This document shows positions 20,501 to 31,705 of a DNA stretch of 64,000 bases, piece after piece (position 1 is the stretch's first letter; every line of letters begins with the position of its first letter). Under the pieces are notes generated by a model. It searched no databases and was not told the DNA's origin. It worked only from the letters and a program-made list of their open reading frames with translations. The translations under genes were made by a program, and so were the position numbers. This DNA comes from Adineta vaga (taxonomy: Eukaryota; Rotifera): the NCBI GenBank assembly GCA_021613535.1, contig CP075493.1:1116001-1180000 (forward strand), given 5' to 3'.

Positions 20501-22673
20501 ATTATTAAAATTATCAAAAATTGTCATCGTGTAGAATTATATAGCAGTATCCACTATCGAGAGGTTCATTTACAGCAAAAAATACCATTTTGGACTTTCA
20601 AAACTGTCCACTATACGGAGGTGTCCAGTGTAGAGAGTGTTCACTATATGGGAATGTCCACTATAGAGGGGTGCCCACTATTAGAGTTTTTACTGTATAT
20701 GGAAACAATACAAAAATTTAGATATCATGAGAGGTAGTAACGGTGGCGGCGGTTGAAAAATACTAAAATTCTTCCCCCCTATGGCGGCGGCGGTTCAGCC
20801 GCACGGCTTACACCTCTACTCACAGAAACAGTAGATAATGTTAGTCCGTCTAGTCGTTTGACTTTGTTTTCTTCGTTTTGCTCGTCAACTTGGCATGATA
20901 TATCTATATCTATATATAAACGTACACTTCTTCGTTCATTATAAACAAATCCTTATTCTTTTTCTTCGAATCATCGAGTATGTGCAGACAAAAAGACATA
21001 GATGTAAATTTTATTTCAATCTTGTTTTTTTAAATTTTAGTTATCAAGTTGATTAAGTAGTTCATGTTCTTTCATATTATTAACGGCGCCGAAAACTTCC
21101 GAGTAAATCCTGTGAAATTAAGCAATCCTAAGGATTTAACATAAGATTTTTAATCCTCCAGGAAAAGGATTGAGGTAGTGCAAAATGCTCTTAGAAAACA
21201 ACTTGTGGGTTGGTTTTAAAATCCAACTCTAATTCTCTGGAAAATTCATAGCACAATACGGCGAATGCATTAAGTTGGAGAACGAGAATGCAAATAGGAC
21301 TGTATGTTTTTTTTCAATAATGGTGGCCGAAGGAAAGAAAAAGAATTATTGGAATGGTGCGGAAAATTGCGATTCCGAATGGTGGGAAAATCTATTCGGG
21401 ATCTGCTAGTTTCCTCTCGGTTTCCGATTTTTCGGTCATAGGCGGAAATTTAAGGTTTTTTCCGCATTGTTACGATATTTTTTGTGAGGATCTGATCAGA
21501 AACGAACGGATTCCGTCCGATGAATTCCGATCTGGAACACTGCTTCCATGAAATCCCCGGAAGGTGCTGGAACTGGTCGGTTCCGGGCCGGATTGTTCGA
21601 CCTGGGTTATACAATAACGTAATATCACTTTTACATTCTAGACAAGTCCAGCAGGATCTGTTTTAGTAAATGAAGCTGAAGCTGAAATCTTAGTCCTACA
21701 ACAACAATTACAAACAAAGAACAATAAATTGCTCGAATATGAAAAAAAGATTGATTTATATCGGAATGAATTATTACTTGTGAAAGAAAAATTAGCTACA
21801 AAAGAAAAGGGCAATATTGATTTACAAAAACAGATCGATAAATTTATAGAAGAAATACGATTTCAAGAAGCAAAATTATTGATGTTACAACAACAAGTTC
21901 TCAACGATGACGACAAATTTGATGCTTTAATAAATAGAATTGCTAGCTTACAAAACGACAATACAACATTAAAAACGCGACTGGTCGGTATCCTGTATTT
22001 CTTTGATGGAATAATGGTTTGCTTAATGGTAATCTGTGTGATATTGATCTTCTTTAAATGAAAAGAAATCATCTTATATCTGTTAAATTAGTTCATTTCA
22101 ATTCAAGTAAATTTCTTTTTTCTTTGTCTAAATTAATCTGAAAATTTATTACTTAATATTTGAATTGAAATAAAACTTTATTTATGTTCACATTATTTAC
22201 ATCATTTATTGATTGTTTAGAAACGACTAAAATATTGTCATAATGACTAATTTCAACACGTTAATTGCTACTCTATGTTTTTTCTATTTCCTGAATTTAG
22301 TGCGAGTAATTCAAAGTTCATTGATAATATGTATATGATTGTTTATAAAGAATAAACATACCTTATTGAATTCTGTTGTCCAATCATTCGTTTCTGAATT
22401 GTAAATATAAATTGAAAAGATTTGTGGTAAAGAATGAATTCGTGAGATAATATCATGACTAAATTGATCATCAGTTAATAAAATAATTCGATCTTCTTTT
22501 GGTACTGATCGAATATATGTTTCAGTTTGATCGATATCATCAAATATTTTGAGATGATTGATGACTTGACGAAGTCGCTTTTCATTATCAGAATAATCTG
22601 ATTTTGTACCATTAAGCCATACTAAAGAATAACTTTCGAGATTATTATCATGTTTTTCAGTTGTGGATGTCAT
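17583..22673 (-). CDS. ADP-ribosyltransferase-TPR protein with a giant intron
   Basis: Two exons: 22673-22362 (104 codons) and 19250-17583. They join in phase 0 (...TTEFNK / IKEVTKELN...) to give about 659 residues. The N-terminal ~105 residues (LESYSLVWLNG, INHLKIFDD, IYIYNSE) form a domain I know from rotifer ART-TPR proteins. The ART core follows with the R-S-ExE triad visible: YRG at about residue 263, STS at about 291 and EQE at about 343. The last ~260 residues are six or so TPRs of the kinesin-light-chain type (CYHNLGMMKNHQGNYDESLQ). The expected activity is transfer of ADP-ribose from NAD to arginine, with TPRs recruiting partners. The joining intron (19251-22361) is 3.1 kb in a locus of ~60-nt introns and contains a MITE and an opposite-strand exon. 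If unspliced, the two parts would be separate pieces. Confidence 0.72.
20263..20696. mobile_element. Pogo/Tigger-like non-autonomous element (MITE)
   Basis: The left end CAGTAAGACCTATCTATAAT and the right end, read on the minus strand, CAGTAAAAACTCTAATAGTG form imperfect terminal inverted repeats. Each is followed by several subterminal repeats of the TAGTGGACACC type (both orientations at about 20310, 20550-20690). A TA follows the right end, as expected for a pogo target site; the left TA is not preserved. There is no transposase frame in its ~434 bp. It lies inside the ART-TPR intron. Confidence 0.7.
20729..21525. other. GC-richer repeat-like DNA inside the ART-TPR intron
   Basis: Contains two GGCGG-rich patches (about 20742 and 20783) and a block with repeated TTCCGA/TCGGAA words (about 21090-21500), which merges into the dispersed repeat at 21526. 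The composition differs sharply from the AT-rich surroundings, which suggests transposon debris. Short open frames across it are not supported. Confidence 0.4.
21526..21612 (+). repeat. Dispersed repeat, copy A
   Basis: This block (CTGGAACACTGCTTCCATGA... to ...GGATTGTTCGACCTGGG) recurs in inverted orientation at 45626-45705 with the same word order and about 80% identity. Both copies run through paired GGAACTGG and GGTTCC words and end in GGATTGTT-GACC-GGG. It is probably the terminus of a DNA element, part of the GC-richer debris upstream. Confidence 0.6.
21642..22061 (+). CDS. Coiled-coil protein with C-terminal membrane anchor (last exon only)
   Basis: After a CTAG acceptor at 21641 the frame runs 139 codons. 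It begins TSPAGSVLVNEAEAEILVLQ, continues as a long Gln/Lys/Glu coiled coil (about residues 8-115), and ends in one hydrophobic segment (ILYFFDGIMVCLMVICVILI) just before the stop. This is the layout of tail-anchored Golgi or ER tethers. No ATG fits at the 5' end and no upstream exon is visible; transposon-like sequence occupies the place where it should lie. It is on the opposite strand within the ART-TPR intron. It is either a real gene with distant exons or a truncated remnant. Confidence 0.5.
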   Translation, partial: TSPAGSVLVNEAEAEILVLQQQLQTKNNKLLEYEKKIDLYRNELLLVKEKLATKEKGNIDLQKQIDKFIEEIRFQEAKLLMLQQQVLNDDDKFDALINRIASLQNDNTTLKTRLVGILYFFDGIMVCLMVICVILIFFK

Positions 22674-23021
22674 TTTAAACGTTGTATTTCTGTTAACTAT
22701 TGCAATAACAATATTTGAAAAGAAAATAACGTTATGAAAGTAGGTTACCGTTGTGTGAAAGTTTGACAGAAGAGAAAAAAAGAATTTCTTTTTTTTCATT
22801 CTTTTCTTTTGTTTCTAAGCAACATCTTACGTTAGTGCAAAAGACGATATTCAAAAATGGCGAAAAAGTAACGGAATCAAACTAAATCTAATCGATAATA
22901 CTAAGCAATGATAATAAAACTGTATCTCAATTGTTAATTTAATCATTTATTCTTGTGTAGCAAATCAAATTGATAAGCATCAAAACTAGACCGTCTTATA
23001 ATGAAAATTAAAATGTAACGG
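22674..23021. other. Intergenic between the ART-TPR start and the kelch gene end
   Basis: Both neighbours are on the minus strand. The region holds the ART-TPR promoter and the kelch 3' end. No frame is supported; the hydrophobic upstream extension of the ART-TPR frame to 22799 lacks support. Confidence 0.4.
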
Positions 23022-24414
23022 TCAATAAGAGTACAGTTCAGCAGTACCTGCTTCCATTTCCCAATCTTTGTCACCTGTAACTAATACAGTACCATCTAGT
23101 AACACGGATGTTCTAGGTGAAACTCTGTCAAATTCCATATCGTCAGTCTGAGACCACATTTCAGTTAATGGATCGTATAATTCTGCATTTTCGAGATCTG
23201 TATTACGTACGCTTCCACCAACAACTAATACTTTTCCATTAGGAAGTAAAGCTGCACCATGTATTGCTCTTTCATTATCCATTTGACCAGTTATCGACCA
23301 ATTCCCAGTTGTTGGATCATATAATTCAGCAATTCGATAGTAATTAGTAGTTGATCTACCCGTAACCAACACTCTTCCATCTGCTAATAACGATACTTGA
23401 TGATCAAATGCTCGTCCATCGTTCATATCACTAGTGAGTGTCCATGTACCAGTTAGTGGATCATATAATTCACGTGTTTTGCTGATATTACTAAATAACG
23501 AAAACTTTTGTAAAAAAAAACAGGATTATTGATCAGAAAAAGAATTGCGTACGCATCAGGTTCACGAAAAAGTATTTGTTCTGGATTTCCACCAATTACT
23601 AACACCTTTCCATTTTTCAATACGACTGCAACATGATGACACCTTGGATAGTTCAAACTACTTGCATTCGTCCAAATTTCAGTTACTGGATCAAATAATT
23701 CAACACTATTGAGGCAATTATAACTATAAAAGGAACTCCACCAGTAACTAACACTCTTACATCGAGTAAAACAGATGCTGTGTGAGAGGCTCTTACATTA
23801 TTCATTGGATTCGTCAATGTCCAAACTTTTGTGGATGGATTGTACAATTCTGCACTATTTAAAAATTCATATCGAGCACGTCCACCAGCAACGAGTACAC
23901 TTCCGTCGTATAATACAGATGCTGTATGCTCGTATCGTATCGTAAACAAGTTCTTTGTACGTGACCAATCTAGACACACAATCAACTCATTTTTACAAAA
24001 TAATTATTGAAAGGATAAGTCGATATATGAATCATTCACATATACATCAACTCAAGATGAAAAAAAAGACAGGTCTTACGTGACTTTTTAACAGTCGTTG
24101 TAGTAGTAACTGTTGTTGTTGTTGTTGTTGTCACTAAATTGCAAAATTCATTGTATGAATTATTTAAAACTATTTTCTTTACTCGTTATTTTTGGTGGAC
24201 ATATTTGTTGATTCGTCATTGACAATGGATAACATACGGGATGATCATGACAACGAGGATGTTGAATACAGATCGTATCGTTTCGATCACAAGTATTATT
24301 GATTGAACATCGAGCATATTGAGGTATTGTTTCACATGTTTCAGATATCACTTCAATTGTTAAAAAACAACTTATAAAGGAAAAAATGAAATAATAGATT
24401 GTGTTTCTCATCAA
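23022..24414 (-). CDS. Secreted kelch-repeat protein (apparent frameshift)
   Basis: Exons 24414-24183, 24133-24080, 23969-23553, 23490-23022. It starts with a signal peptide (MMRNTIYYFIFSFISCFLTI), a cysteine-rich module with eight Cys (about residues 27-75), then a Thr-rich spacer (MTTTTTVTTTTTV). A run of kelch-like blades follows (HTASVLYDGSVLVAGGRARY; ELYDPTTGNWSITGQMDNER; LLPNGKVLVVGGSV). Blades of this kind make a beta-propeller. Near 23735 one base seems missing: the frame ending VLVTGGVPF must shift to read YNCLNSVELFDP. No intron can explain it. The rest of the gene is clean, so this may be an error or a young mutation. The function is probably extracellular binding. Confidence 0.72.
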
Positions 24415-24850
24415 CGATTGTTATTGAATTAACGGAATATTGAAAATGATTCTCTTCGTTATATCTCATACCTAGATTATATTTAAAGCCGTATATAATT
24501 AAATAGTAAATAATTGATATATGACCAATAAAATAAGAAGAACATACATGACAACAGAGAACGTTTTTAAAAACAATCGTCATAGATAACAAACTTATCT
24601 CTATAGTTATAATTGGTCAACGTTGATAGTTTAAAAGAAAACAATTGAATTGAATGTACAAGTCATACATAATTCGTATTTTCTTAGTTTATTTCAACAG
24701 TCTTCTACTAGTCTAAATCTGCCGTAAAAAAAGCGAATTTCTCGTGAAAGAAATTCTAATTTCTAAAATTCATATTACAAAAAGAAAGCAAGATCAATAC
24801 AAAATATATAATAAAAGTCATTTCGTTTAAATATAATCGATAGAAGTTGA
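24415..24850. other. Intergenic
   Basis: Between the kelch gene start and the calcium-channel 3' end. No supported frame; a hydrophobic minus-strand frame (24353-24592) is low complexity. Confidence 0.4.
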
Positions 24851-27800
24851 TTAGAGAGTTGTTCCACTTGATTGATCATTTTCCACTTTTTTCGCTGATT
24901 CCTAATTGAATCAAAAAAGATAAAGAATTGAATACGTTTTCTTTTCATTACTTCGAGTTTTTTCAAAAGAACAGCAACGACCAAATTAAGAAGTACGAAT
25001 TGAGTAGAAAGAACGAAAACAACAAAATAAAGTGGTGAAATTATAGCTAATATCGAATTTTTCTTTCCATTGATTGAATCATCTTGACGTAGAGTATCCT
25101 TTGAAAGAAAAGAAAACGATTTCAATCCTTTCTTTTCTCTATAACTTACTGCCATAATTGCATTCCAATTATCTCCAGTTGCAACACGATACAATGTGAG
25201 TAGAGCAAGACCAAAATTTCCAAAATTTGCATGTTTATTCATACCCTCACAGGGTAATTCTTCTGTACATTGAATTTTTCCAAATAATTCTACACCAAGT
25301 GCAGCAAAGATAAAGAAAAGTAGGAAAAATAGAAGTGACAAATTCGCAACTTGTGGAAGAGCTTCAATAACTGTATCTATAAGTGCTTGAATACCTTTCG
25401 CCATTTTTAATAATCGTAAAACTAAAATAAAACTAATTGAAATTTTCTTTTAATTTCAAATTTATTTACTTCGTGCAATTCGTAAAAGTCTCATCGTACG
25501 AATCAATGTTGGATTTATTGGTAGAACATGTTTTCCATTCATTTTATCAATTCCAATTCCAATAATTGATAAAAATACAACAAATGCATCAAATCGATTC
25601 CAACTAAAGGTTAAATTGATAATAAAATATTAAACTAATCAACTTTTTCTGACTTATCATGAAAATATCGTGATGAACCAAGTGCGACGATTTTCCAAAG
25701 AAATTCCACGAAGAAAATCATTGTAAAAACATAATTACAATATTCAAGAACTTTTTCCAACCACTAAATGACCATAAACAAAGGATATTTATCATAAGAA
25801 AAGATCATATTTTTCATACCATTGGCATTTGATAAAATTCTACGGACATAGTTATAACATTTAAAACAATAATAACAGCAATTGCTATATCAAAATTTTT
25901 GTTTCTACATAAATTATATAGACCTTTTCGCCAGGATGAATAATCTTTGATATCTCGTAGATCACGTAATCGAAGTTGTTTACGTTCGAAATCTTTTAAA
26001 CGTTTAGCCTCAAGTCGAGCTTCTTCTTGACGATCAAGTTCTACTCGACATGATTGAAAATTCTCAACAATAACGCCAACAAATATATTGACAACAAAAA
26101 AGCCAACAGTTAAAATAAATGCGACAAAATAAAGAAATTTTCCTTCACTAAAATTCTTTTTTGGTTGCATATCAACACCAACAGCATCAATACCATTGTA
26201 CATAATGGAAACCCAAGCATCTTTGGACGATAATACAAATAATGTTAATAAAGCCTACAGAGAAATAAAAACAAGACTTGTTTTATGATAAATTGAAAAT
26301 GAATCATTACTTGAATTAAATTATCAAAATTATATTTCTGATTTATCCATACATGTTCAGGTAGATTCAAACATTCTTGTTTCGTTGAGATTGTATCAGC
26401 AAGAGAACCATCACAGTAATAGAATTTACCTTTGAACAACTAAAATTACAAAAAGATTCACTTGTATTTTATTTTGTATCATCATCAAATATTCATCTAT
26501 GATAGTTTTTCAAGTCTCTGCAATGAATGGCTTCTCAACTATAATTGAAAGTTTTCGATTTATTTTACCTGAACACCAAGAATTGCAAAGATAATAAAGA
26601 ACACCAAACAAATAATCATAACATGACCAATTGGTTTAACAGATGAGAGTAATGTTTCAATCACAAGTTTCAATCCAGGTGCACGATTAATAACTAAAAA
26701 GGAATGAAAAAGAGAAATAAGTAAAATTTCATTCATTACTTCAAACCTCTTAATGGTCGTAACGTTCTCAATAATCGAAACACTCGTAACATGCCTAAAA
26801 TATGTGATGTTGCATCGGATTCGGTCGATAAGATTTCCGTATTTTTATCTGCTATGATTAAATCTACGATTGAAATGACAACAAGAAAAGCATCCATACG
26901 ATTCCAATTATTTCGTAAATAAGTACGACGTCCAATAAACAAACCATCAGCAAGAATTTTAATAATCATTTCAATAGTAAATATCACTGTAAATACATAA
27001 TTTCCCCAAGTTAAAAATTTTCTTTCCTAAATAAATAACTTTTATATTTGACAAAAAAAAATTGAGAAGAAATTTCGATACTTACTAAACTAAGAGGTGA
27101 TATCGATGGACGTTCCATAGCAAGTGCAATGGAATTAATTCCAATACAAAGAAGAATTAATGAATCAAAAGCTTTTTCTCCAACTAAATCTTGTAATTTT
27201 ATTCGAAATCTAATTTCAGATGAAAATAATTTTTCATTGAAATACTTTTTAAAAGAATTAATTTACTTATTCGTTGGTGAAAGAAGATAAAGTGAATAGT
27301 TATGTCGTATACGAAACCATTGACATAGTTCTAATTGACAAAATGAATCCCAACAAGATGATTTAGTCTAGAAATATGTTTATTAATCATTGAATTAAAT
27401 AAATTGAATATAAAACTTACTTTTGTTTGAATATTTTTTTGATTAGATTGATCTATTTGAAGAGAATTTTGTTCATTGATTGATTGTGGCAAATCAGAAG
27501 TATATTCGAAATTTGTATAATCATTTGCTGTTTCATAACTATCTAGTGTTGTATTACCGTCTAATGAAAGTGAAATATCTTCTAATGTAGATTGATATTG
27601 AACAGATGAATTCATACTGTGTATTTCTTCCTCTTCGAGAAGATTTCCTTCTCTCGCAGTTGAATATTCTTCAGATAGAGACGGACAAGTTTGTGTTTGA
27701 TGATGTAGAATACTTCGATGTGGTTGAATATCACCTGTTATGATTGCTTCGATCTGAAAAGAAGCCTTTCATTTCTTTATACTTGTCTTTTTGATCTTAC

Positions 27801-30800
27801 TTGAAATGGATCAATTACAATTTCATTTGGATTATCTTCTTCATTTTTCTAAAATAAGTTAGTAGAATTTTTAAGTTTTGTTTTACATAAAATAATTCGA
27901 AGTTTACATCGCTAATAAAACCTTCGACAAGAATAGCAACAAAGAGATTAAGTAAAACATAATTTCCAAAGATCATCAAGCCAATAAAATATACAGCTGC
28001 CCACGAATTTGTTCTTTCCATTGCATTATATAAAACTTCATTCCAATCTTCTTGTGTTAAAATCTATTTTAAATAAACATTCTATTCATTATCTATCAAA
28101 ATTTCATGTAAATATCCTACCTGAAATACAGTTAACGATGCACTACGAAGTGAATCAAAATTGGGTCGATCTTGTGAACATATAACATCTCTCAAATTAG
28201 TTGAATTCTTTAATGAAATCACTTCCGGACATGAACAACATCGACACGTCGTTGTAAATTGTTGTCGTGATGTTCTATTAAAACCTTGAAGTATACAAAA
28301 TTGTCCACCGAATAGATGCATTCCAAGAATACTAAATCAATGAATTAAAGAGAACGAATATTTTTTCATTCAAATGATTATTATTAAATTTACCTGAAAA
28401 TGAATATGAAAAGAATTAATAATAAGAAAAATGTCGCAACATTATCCAATGTTTTAATCATAGTCATCTAAATAGAATGAAATATTTGTTAGATATTATA
28501 CTTAATTGGAATAATATAAAATAACTTACGAATTGTTTTCTTAATGTTGGTGCAAATTGAATTAATTTAAGAACACGTAATAATCGAAATGTTCGTAGAA
28601 CTGATAATCCACTATGTTGTGTACCATATAATTCAACTAAACTAATGATAACAATTGTACAATCAAAAATATTCAATGGATTTTTTATATAATTCCAACA
28701 TCCATCAGCCAGAAGTTTTAAGAACATTTCAAGTGTAAATAAAATGACAAAAACATAATTAATATATTCTAAGATATTTGTTAACGATTGAGGTTGACCA
28801 TGATATTCAACTGACATTGAAAGTGTATTTGCAATAATAGCACAAAATATTAGTAAATCAAAATATTTACTATGAACACAATATGCAATGAACTTTCGAA
28901 ATCTTTTGCATGGTAAACAATATTCTTTCTCTTGATCATGTTTGGATCGAGAATTTTTCCATAAGATTGTAAATCGTCGTTGCAAGCGCTTTATCGATCG
29001 TTCAAAATATTTGATAATCGCTTCCCAACAAGATTTTTGTTGATGACTCGAGCAAGAGAATTCATAGAACGTGAAAATCGTTTTCGTTCGGCTAACATTA
29101 ATTCTATTTCACGTTGTTTAGTAATACCAAATTGTGCTGAAATAACTGCAAGACAAATATTCATCATAAAAAATGAACCAATTATTGTTAAACAAAAAAA
29201 ATAAATCCAATCCCAAAAGGAATGAGCATCTTGAATATAATACATAATTTCAACCCAATTTTCAAGACTAATTATCTGAAGAAGAAAACCAAAGTTTTAT
29301 ATTTATCGAACATATTCAAAAGAAAACTAACTTGAAAGATTGCCAACCATGCATAGATCATATTATCAAAATGAATCGCTCCAGAAAATGGATTTTCATC
29401 GGATGTATTACAAGTTTGATAGTATTGATTCCAATTAATACAATCATGTATTGTTTGATTCGTCGATGCATTTAAACTCAGTTGACATGTAATATTATCT
29501 TGACGAAATCGAGGAATATCCGAACATTTGTTTGTTCCACTAGCTAATGAATTCGAACAAATAAATGAACGATCATCCGATGGAATATAAAATGGATGAA
29601 AAGAAAATTCTCTAAAAGAAAATCAATCAAATCAAAACAAATCATTTCTTTCACAACATACTCAATTTGATGATAATAATGATTGATTATTGAACTATTC
29701 AATTCTAAAAAACATCGATTACGTAAAACACCTTTCCATAATTGAACACCGATAATACCAAATATTGCAAAAAGAAAGAAATATAAAAGAAGAACATTGC
29801 CAAGTATTGGTAATGTATCTAATATAAGCATAACAAGAATACGCATTGATGGAATATTATTAATCGCACGTAGTGGTCGAAGTACACGAACGGTACGTAT
29901 TGCTGATAAACTTACATTATCACCTGGAAGAAACAATTCAATCCATCTAAAACGCAAACATTTGAATCGAACAAATATTTTCATCTATTCAAAACTTTAT
30001 ACCCAGTTATAACAATAAAACAATCTAATCGATTCCATGATTCAGCAAGATATGTTCCCTTTCCAATTAATCCCATTGCTATTATACGAATAAACATTTC
30101 CAATGTAAAATAAGCAAAAATACATTGATCGATTATATGAAGATAAACACAAAGTTTTGTCGTACATTTTTGCGAAGAATTGATTTCTGTTGTTGTCGAT
30201 GGACAGGGTTGATATAATCCAAGTGTAATACAATTTAATAAGATAACAAGAAGAGTTAGACGTTCAAACCATGGCCATGTAATAAGTTTTAAACATTGAT
30301 ATCGTGGAAATGTTGTTTGACGAAGACAACAAAATGCTTTTTCAATAAGACCAGGAAATGGTAAATCATTCGAATGAATCGATAAATTATCGACACTTAA
30401 AAAACAATCAGTTTCGTTAGAAGGAGATTTTTCATTGATATAATTGACTGAAATTGGTAATGAACTATGATAATTTTTCTTATCTCCCATAACTAGACGA
30501 TTATGATTCATTGATTTTGATACAGGTTTATTGACTATCAAACAATAACTATGATTTGTACAAGGTAATGTTGATGAATATCGACGAGTATCTTGTCTAT
30601 TGTCATAATTTACATGTGTATTTATCATCCATGATGAAATAATTTGTTCATTATTAATTTTCGTTACGAGTGAAGGATTTAAATTTATAAGTTCTTTTTC
30701 CATTTCATATTTCATCAATGGATTTTTTACTGTATTCGTATCATACATCAAATAAATTCGAGTTTGTGGAGCAAATAATTCGAGTTGAGATTGATATTGT

Positions 30801-31705
30801 GATTTAATCGATTGATTTAATGTCCACATAATACGTACTTGTTTCAATATATTATGATCTTGTTGATTATGTAATTCAAGATATTCTAATAAGGTTTTAA
30901 TCAACGATGGATCAATAAAAAGAAGTGTGATTTGTTTATCTTTGATAATGTTGCAGAAACGAACAATATTGAAATTACCTTCAGGTGGTAAAAGTACTAA
31001 AGTACCTGAAGGAATTGTAATTAATGGCATTAGAATTTCTAACATATGAATAATCCATGAAGTTTCAACGACTTGAAGAACTTTGTCACCATGTGTTGTT
31101 GACCATTGAATTAAATATTGTAAGTTTTCAATAAGAGATGCATGTGTATGAACAATTGCAGCTGGTCTCTTCATTATACTGGATGTAACAATGACAAAAC
31201 TTGGATTATCATCTTTAAGATTTATTGCTAAAAACCAATCAATCAAAACTTTCTTTCAAAATGCAGAAAAAAAAGTCTTACGTTTCCTGAAGATTTCTTC
31301 CACATTATCTATCAATAAAATTCGATCAATATGGATCATTGGAATTGTTCTACTGATAGTATTTGAAAATCGACGATGTGTATTTGCATGAATGAGAACA
31401 CACTGACCAGGTATTGCTTCAATTAATGTACAAATATATGAAGATGACTCAGTCGGATTTAATGGACAATATGTACCACCAACATAAAGAATTGCTAATA
31501 ATCCACATACCATTTCTAAACTACGATCAACATATTGATAAATAATTTCACCTATTTCAATATGAAGATGACCAGCGAGAGAAATAACATTCATTAATAA
31601 TTCACCATATGTCCATATTTGTTCATTTATTTCGATTGAGACTTGATTTGGAGAAGCATGTGATACTTCAAAAAACATTTCGACAATGTTTTTTGATGAT
31701 GACAT
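24851..31705 (-). CDS. T-type (Cav3) calcium channel fused to a degenerate adenylation domain
   Basis: Multi-exon gene. Exons 31705-31282 and 31227-30003 join in frame. Residues ~1-340 are an NRPS/AMP-binding type adenylation domain with WTYGELL and [15 protein letters not shown] motifs, but the A3 loop is degenerate ([19 protein letters not shown]) and A5-A10 are absent. After a ~90-residue linker the same exon enters the Cav3 N-terminus ([13 protein letters not shown]) and S1 of domain I. S4 arginines are present in domains I-III ([35 protein letters not shown]). Pore residues read E (SLENWVEIM), E (TQEDWNEVL), D ([10 protein letters not shown]), D (TGDNWNAIM), the T-type EEDD filter. The last exon ends [15 protein letters not shown]...stop at 24851. 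Expected role: low-voltage-activated calcium entry. Whether the adenylation part is translated with the channel is open. Confidence 0.85.
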
